Below are positions 61,281 through 64,000 of a stretch of DNA of 64,000 nt, one piece after another. Location of the stretch: assembly GCF_014649695.1 (NCBI RefSeq), contig NZ_BMTN01000001.1, forward strand, positions 62,001 to 126,000, in the 5' to 3' direction. The DNA comes from Streptomyces kurssanovii. Its GTDB lineage: Bacteria > Actinomycetota > Actinomycetes > Streptomycetales > Streptomycetaceae. The position numbers and the translations under genes were made by a program. The notes beneath the pieces were generated by a model that saw nothing but the letters and a program-made list of their open reading frames with translations, had not been told where the DNA came from and did not search any database. Position 1 is the first letter of the stretch. Every line of letters begins with the position of its first letter.

Positions 61281-61973
61281 TCAGTAGCTGGGCTTGGCGA
61301 CTTGGCCGTAGGCCCATTCACGGCCCTTCGACATCTCGAAGTGCAGGTGCGGTCCGGTGGAGTTTCCTGTGCTTCCCACCTTCCCGATCTGCTGGCCCGC
61401 GGCGACCTTCTGGCCGGGCTTCACCTGCCGCTGTGAGAGGTGGCAGTAGGTGTAGATGTGACCGTTGTCCCCACGCAGTCCGATCCACTGGCCGTACGCG
61501 CCCCCGTCGCCGTTGGACCAGGCGATGGTGCCGCTGCGTACGGCGACCACCGGGGTGCCCGACCGGGCGGCGAAGTCCTGGCCGGTGTGCCGGCCGACGC
61601 CGTCGGGCTTCCAGGCGTACGGGCCGCGTGAGAAGAACTCGAAGGTGACCTTGTGGCCGGGCACAGGTGACTTCACGCGTCCCTTGCTCGGGGTGGCCGC
61701 GCGGCCGGCGGCGGGGCGGGCACCCTTGCAGTCGACGGCGAAGTGGGCTTCCCGGCCCAGTTTGGTGAGGGACGTGCAGCCAGGTATGCCGTCGGCGTCC
61801 GCGTCCTTGAAGCCCTGCTTCTTCTGTTCGGCACGGTAGGCCTTCTTGGTCTGTTCGCCGAAGAAGCCGGTGGCTCCGTCCGGGATCTTGTGGCCCCGCG
61901 CGATCAGAGCCTTCTGCACCGTACGGATGTCCGGGTGCTTCTTGCCGAACTGGACGTTGGAGAGTGCGACCAT
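61281..61973 (-). CDS. M23-family peptidoglycan endopeptidase with N-terminal binding domain
   Basis: A 230-aa cell-wall hydrolase without a signal peptide. Residues 3-80 form a peptidoglycan-binding-like module (DIRTVQKALIARGHKIPDGA, then FFGEQTKKAYRAEQ). Residues 105-225 are an M23/LytM peptidase with all zinc and catalytic residues: His129 and Asp133 in HTGQDF, His178 in YCHLSQ, and His209/His211 in GPHLHFE. It should cleave peptide cross-links. The N-terminal module is nearly identical to that of the next upstream gene. AAGGAG precedes the ATG. A signal-less lysin must leave the cell by lysis or another route, as phage endolysins do. Confidence 0.9.
   Translation of the reverse strand: MVALSNVQFGKKHPDIRTVQKALIARGHKIPDGATGFFGEQTKKAYRAEQKKQGFKDADADGIPGCTSLTKLGREAHFAVDCKGARPAAGRAATPSKGRVKSPVPGHKVTFEFFSRGPYAWKPDGVGRHTGQDFAARSGTPVVAVRSGTIAWSNGDGGAYGQWIGLRGDNGHIYTYCHLSQRQVKPGQKVAAGQQIGKVGSTGNSTGPHLHFEMSKGREWAYGQVAKPSY
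61825..61919. repeat. 95-bp near-identical repeat, copy 1
   Basis: Matches 62555-62649 with 3 differences in 95 positions, in the same orientation and 730 bp apart. It lies inside the shared N-terminal module of the two lysin-like genes. Such identity beyond codon level implies recent duplication or gene conversion. Confidence 0.85.
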
Positions 61974-61983
61974 GGCGGTCTCC

Positions 61984-62703
61984 TTAGTATCCGCGGGCAG
62001 GCCGGTTCGGGTCCGCCTGCTGTACACGGGCGGCGAAGTTCGAGCCCGACTGGTTCACGTGATAGCGGTCGCGCACGTAGTTGACCGTCGCGCACATGTC
62101 CGCGACCACGTCGTAGGGTGTGGTGGCTGTGCCCGCCTGGTGGTAGGTGGCGAACGTCGCCGGGACGCACTGCGTGGCGCCGCGTGAGCAGTTCTGTGGA
62201 TGGCCGTCCGGCGCGCGCCGGCCCCGTGCGTTGACGTCCGCCACGTTCACCCGGAACCTCGGGTGGTTGTGGACGGACTCGCGCCGGGTGATGGTGGTCA
62301 GCGCCGGGACGCCGAACCGCGGGTCCATGCCCGTCAGTTCGCACGCCTTCTCGGCGTAGCGCCGCATGGCGGCCTCCCCGTCGTCGTCGTCGGGGTCGTC
62401 GTAGGTGACCTGGCCGAGGCTGAGCCGGCCGGTGCCGGCGGTGGGGCGCGCGGCTTCGCGCTCGACGGTGAAGCCGGCGTGACGGCCCAGGGTGGTGAGG
62501 GACGTGGAGCCGGGGACGCCGTCGGCGTCCGCCCCCGTGAAGCCCTGGGCCTCTTGTTCGGCACGGTAGGCCTTCTTGGTCTGTTCGCCGAAGAGCCCGG
62601 TGGCTCCGTCCGGGATCTTGTGGCCCCGCGCGATCAGGGCCTTCTGCACGATCCGCACGTCCTCGTTCTTCAGGCCGAAGCGAACCCTGGACAGGGTGAC
62701 CAT
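61984..62703 (-). CDS. Peptidoglycan-binding protein with SLT-like transglycosylase domain
   Basis: A 239-aa protein without a signal peptide. Its first 80 residues are almost the same as in the M23 gene (RIVQKALIARGHKIPDGATG, LFGEQTKKAYRAEQ, ADADGVPGSTSLTTLGRHA). After a short acidic linker (DDPDDDDGE), residues 115-235 look like a soluble lytic transglycosylase-type domain: Glu142 in TITRRESVHNHP is the likely catalytic acid, followed by NCSRGATQCVPATFATYH and DVVADMCATVNYVRDRY, which resemble phage tail and endolysin muramidases. Two cysteines may pair. It ends 10 bp before the M23 gene, so they are one operon. Confidence 0.8.
   Translation of the reverse strand: MVTLSRVRFGLKNEDVRIVQKALIARGHKIPDGATGLFGEQTKKAYRAEQEAQGFTGADADGVPGSTSLTTLGRHAGFTVEREAARPTAGTGRLSLGQVTYDDPDDDDGEAAMRRYAEKACELTGMDPRFGVPALTTITRRESVHNHPRFRVNVADVNARGRRAPDGHPQNCSRGATQCVPATFATYHQAGTATTPYDVVADMCATVNYVRDRYHVNQSGSNFAARVQQADPNRPARGY
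62555..62649. repeat. 95-bp near-identical repeat, copy 2
   Basis: Partner of 61825-61919 in the gene next upstream, with 3 differences in 95 positions. It lies within the peptidoglycan-binding module. Confidence 0.85.
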
Positions 62704-62805
62704 GAGTGCTTCCCTCCTCCTCTCGTCGGTTCCAGGGGCCGCACGGTGAGCCGGTGGGGGCGGGTCGCCGAGGGACCGGCCGTCGGGACACGATCCGCCG
62801 TCGGC

Positions 62806-63495
62806 TCAGCATTCACCGATGCCCGGAAGCCAGGCGTCCGGGTGGTCGATGAAGATGTTGGAGAGGTACCCGCCCAGCGCCGGGACGAAGGACCAGGCGT
62901 TGTTGGTGTGACCCGAGGCGTTGACGGTGTCGCCCTGTGTCTGGCACTGCACCAGCACACGCGTCGGCCCGGACAACACAGTGACGACGGGTGCCCCGAG
63001 CCGGGGCTCCGCCCGTACGTTGACTCCGGTCCCCCAGGTGACGAAGTTGCCTTCCGCGACGTCGCCGCCCCCGTCGGCCGGCGCCTCTCCCAGGATGGGC
63101 GCGCTCCAGTTCTGTGGGTCGTCGCAGAGTGGATCTGCCACCACCGAGATATGGAAGTGCTTGTCGTGCGGGTTGGCACCGTCGTACGGCTTCCACTGCC
63201 AGTCCTGGTTGGTGGCGATCCGGCTGTTGGCGATGACGTACTTGATCCTCGGGTCACGGCTGTCGAGCAGTTGGTCGGCCACCTGCTGGATGACGAAACC
63301 GTGAGCGGGATCATGGGTGAAGTCGCGGGCGGTGACGATGCCGGGCCCGTACCAGGGGTTGTGGTCGCTGGCGCTGCCGCGCACCCAGTGGGCCACGTCC
63401 CCTATGCCGCCGTCGGCGGCGAGGCTGCGTCCGGGGAAGCGGGCGTCGAGCTGCCGCCGCAGGGTTTCCAGGCTGTTCGCGACCCGCCACGACAT
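62806..63495 (-). CDS. M15-type endolysin-like protein with C-terminal SH3-like domain
   Basis: A 229-aa protein, again without a signal peptide. Residues 1-130 resemble M15/VanY-like L-Ala-D-Glu or D-Ala-D-Ala peptidases of actinophage endolysins: His45 in SDHNPWYG, Asp58 in ARDFTHDPAHG and the His113-x-His115 pair in DKHFHISV fit the metal-binding triad. Residues 145-225 look like a bacterial SH3 domain (GVNVRAEPRLGAPVVTVLSG, SFVPALGGYLSNIFID) that would bind cell wall. It lies 102 bp upstream of the transglycosylase-like gene on the same strand, so three different wall-cleaving proteins stand in a row. Confidence 0.77.
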   Translation of the reverse strand: MSWRVANSLETLRRQLDARFPGRSLAADGGIGDVAHWVRGSASDHNPWYGPGIVTARDFTHDPAHGFVIQQVADQLLDSRDPRIKYVIANSRIATNQDWQWKPYDGANPHDKHFHISVVADPLCDDPQNWSAPILGEAPADGGGDVAEGNFVTWGTGVNVRAEPRLGAPVVTVLSGPTRVLVQCQTQGDTVNASGHTNNAWSFVPALGGYLSNIFIDHPDAWLPGIGEC

Positions 63496-63642
63496 GGTGG
63501 CCTCCTCGCCGATGTCGGCCCGGCGCCCGGTCGCCCACCAGGTACGGAAGGACGATCGACGCCGGCGCGCCTCGGCATCCCACGCTACGGACGTGCCGTC
63601 AGCCCGGCGTCAACGATCGGTGTCCGTCCGGAAGACCGCGGC

Positions 63643-64000
63643 TCACGGCCGGTCACGAAGGGCACGTCCCGGCCGGTGGACGGGAAGCATCCGGGTGAAC
63701 TGCGGGGACGGTTCCACCCCCAGTTCCTCGTTCAACAACTGGCGGAAGGCCTGGTAATGGTGCACCGCTTCGCTGAGGTTGCCCTCCGCGAGGTGCACCG
63801 ACACGAGGACCCGATGGCCGCTTTCCCGCAGGGGTTCCGTGCGGACACTCGCCCATGCCGCTTCCAGCGCCAGGGCCGGCTTGCCCTGCCTGACGAGCGT
63901 CTCGGCCAGCGCGTCGAGCGCGTGCAACCGCAATTGACGCAGGCGTTCCCGTTCCAACAGCACCCAGTCCTCGTCCCAACCGGGCAGGAGATCCTCACCT
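63643..64000 (-). CDS. C-terminal part of a SARP/AfsR-type regulator (BTAD domain, cut by window edge)
   Basis: A frame entering from the right edge (about 118 residues visible) with the bacterial transcriptional activator domain signature: GEDLLPGWDEDWVLLERERL, then LRLHALDALAETLVRQGKPA, TEPLRESGHRVLVSVHLAEG and YQAFRQLLNEELGVEPSPQF. This end region follows an OmpR-like DNA-binding domain in SARP/AfsR activators of specialised metabolism. The helix-turn-helix is outside the window. As the first gene upstream of the minus-strand block it may control it (inference). Confidence 0.85.
   Translation of the reverse strand, partial: GEDLLPGWDEDWVLLERERLRQLRLHALDALAETLVRQGKPALALEAAWASVRTEPLRESGHRVLVSVHLAEGNLSEAVHHYQAFRQLLNEELGVEPSPQFTRMLPVHRPGRALRDRP

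Noticed and set aside
43511-63495. Prophage or contractile injection system
   Set aside because: No portal, capsid, sheath, tube, baseplate, holin or integrase product is visible. Lysin-like genes alone are not enough.
1-64000. tRNA, rRNA, CRISPR array, transposon
   Set aside because: No cloverleaf, rRNA core sequence, regular spacer-repeat pattern or transposase product found on reading through.

Overview
The window is about 72% GC by eye, with dense coding on both strands, GTG/TTG starts and ATGA stop/start overlaps. Together with the gene content (SARP/AfsR fragment, PknB-type kinase, CsbD, DUF5955, DUF5937-ArsR, many two-component systems, secreted GH92) this points to a Streptomyces or close relative. 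No rRNA, tRNA, CRISPR array, transposase or integrase was seen.

Region 1 (1-8.2 kb): the tail of a probable methyltransferase gene, a carnitine/choline-acyltransferase-type enzyme, a membrane-anchored glutaredoxin-like protein, a lipoprotein, an amidase-signature enzyme, an alpha/beta hydrolase, and two decaying members (5883-7827) of one repeat-containing family.

Region 2 (8.2-30.9 kb): two blocks of allantoin/glyoxylate metabolism. These are malate synthase A with a MocA-like nucleotidyltransferase (8.3-10.7 kb), and an IclR regulator divergent from allantoinase-allantoicase (23.9-27.5 kb). They appear to share an operator type, TTCCAC-N3-GTGGAA. Between them lie a Ser/Thr kinase, a two-component system divergent from an ABC exporter, a secreted GH92 alpha-mannosidase with a LacI-like operator, and an MFS/ArsR divergon with a perfect 10-bp palindrome. 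An SDR, a DHFR-like protein and an EamA transporter follow.

Region 3 (31-43.5 kb): a second two-component system, a P450/unknown/thioesterase operon, and a GntR-controlled sugar or polyol locus. That locus has a Gfo/Idh/MocA dehydrogenase, two tandem binding lipoproteins, a permease, an ATPase, a ROK kinase and a membrane protein. An 18/20-identical operator lies in front of the dehydrogenase and of the transport operon.

Region 4 (43.5-64 kb): one long minus-strand block and the most unusual part. A tightly packed six-gene operon (57791 to 43511) encodes a hemopexin-repeat protein, a small beta protein, a WD/beta-propeller protein, a DUF6603 protein (960 aa), an 842-aa protein and a 2031-aa giant protein. 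None shows a signal peptide or membrane segment. Upstream lie a secreted protein with exact 27-aa repeats, a polytopic membrane protein, three cell-wall-hydrolase-like proteins without signal peptides, and the C-terminal end of a SARP/AfsR-type activator. No described function fits the six-gene set. It is the best candidate here for an undescribed system, perhaps a large multi-protein assembly released by lysis or displayed at the surface. That role is inference.
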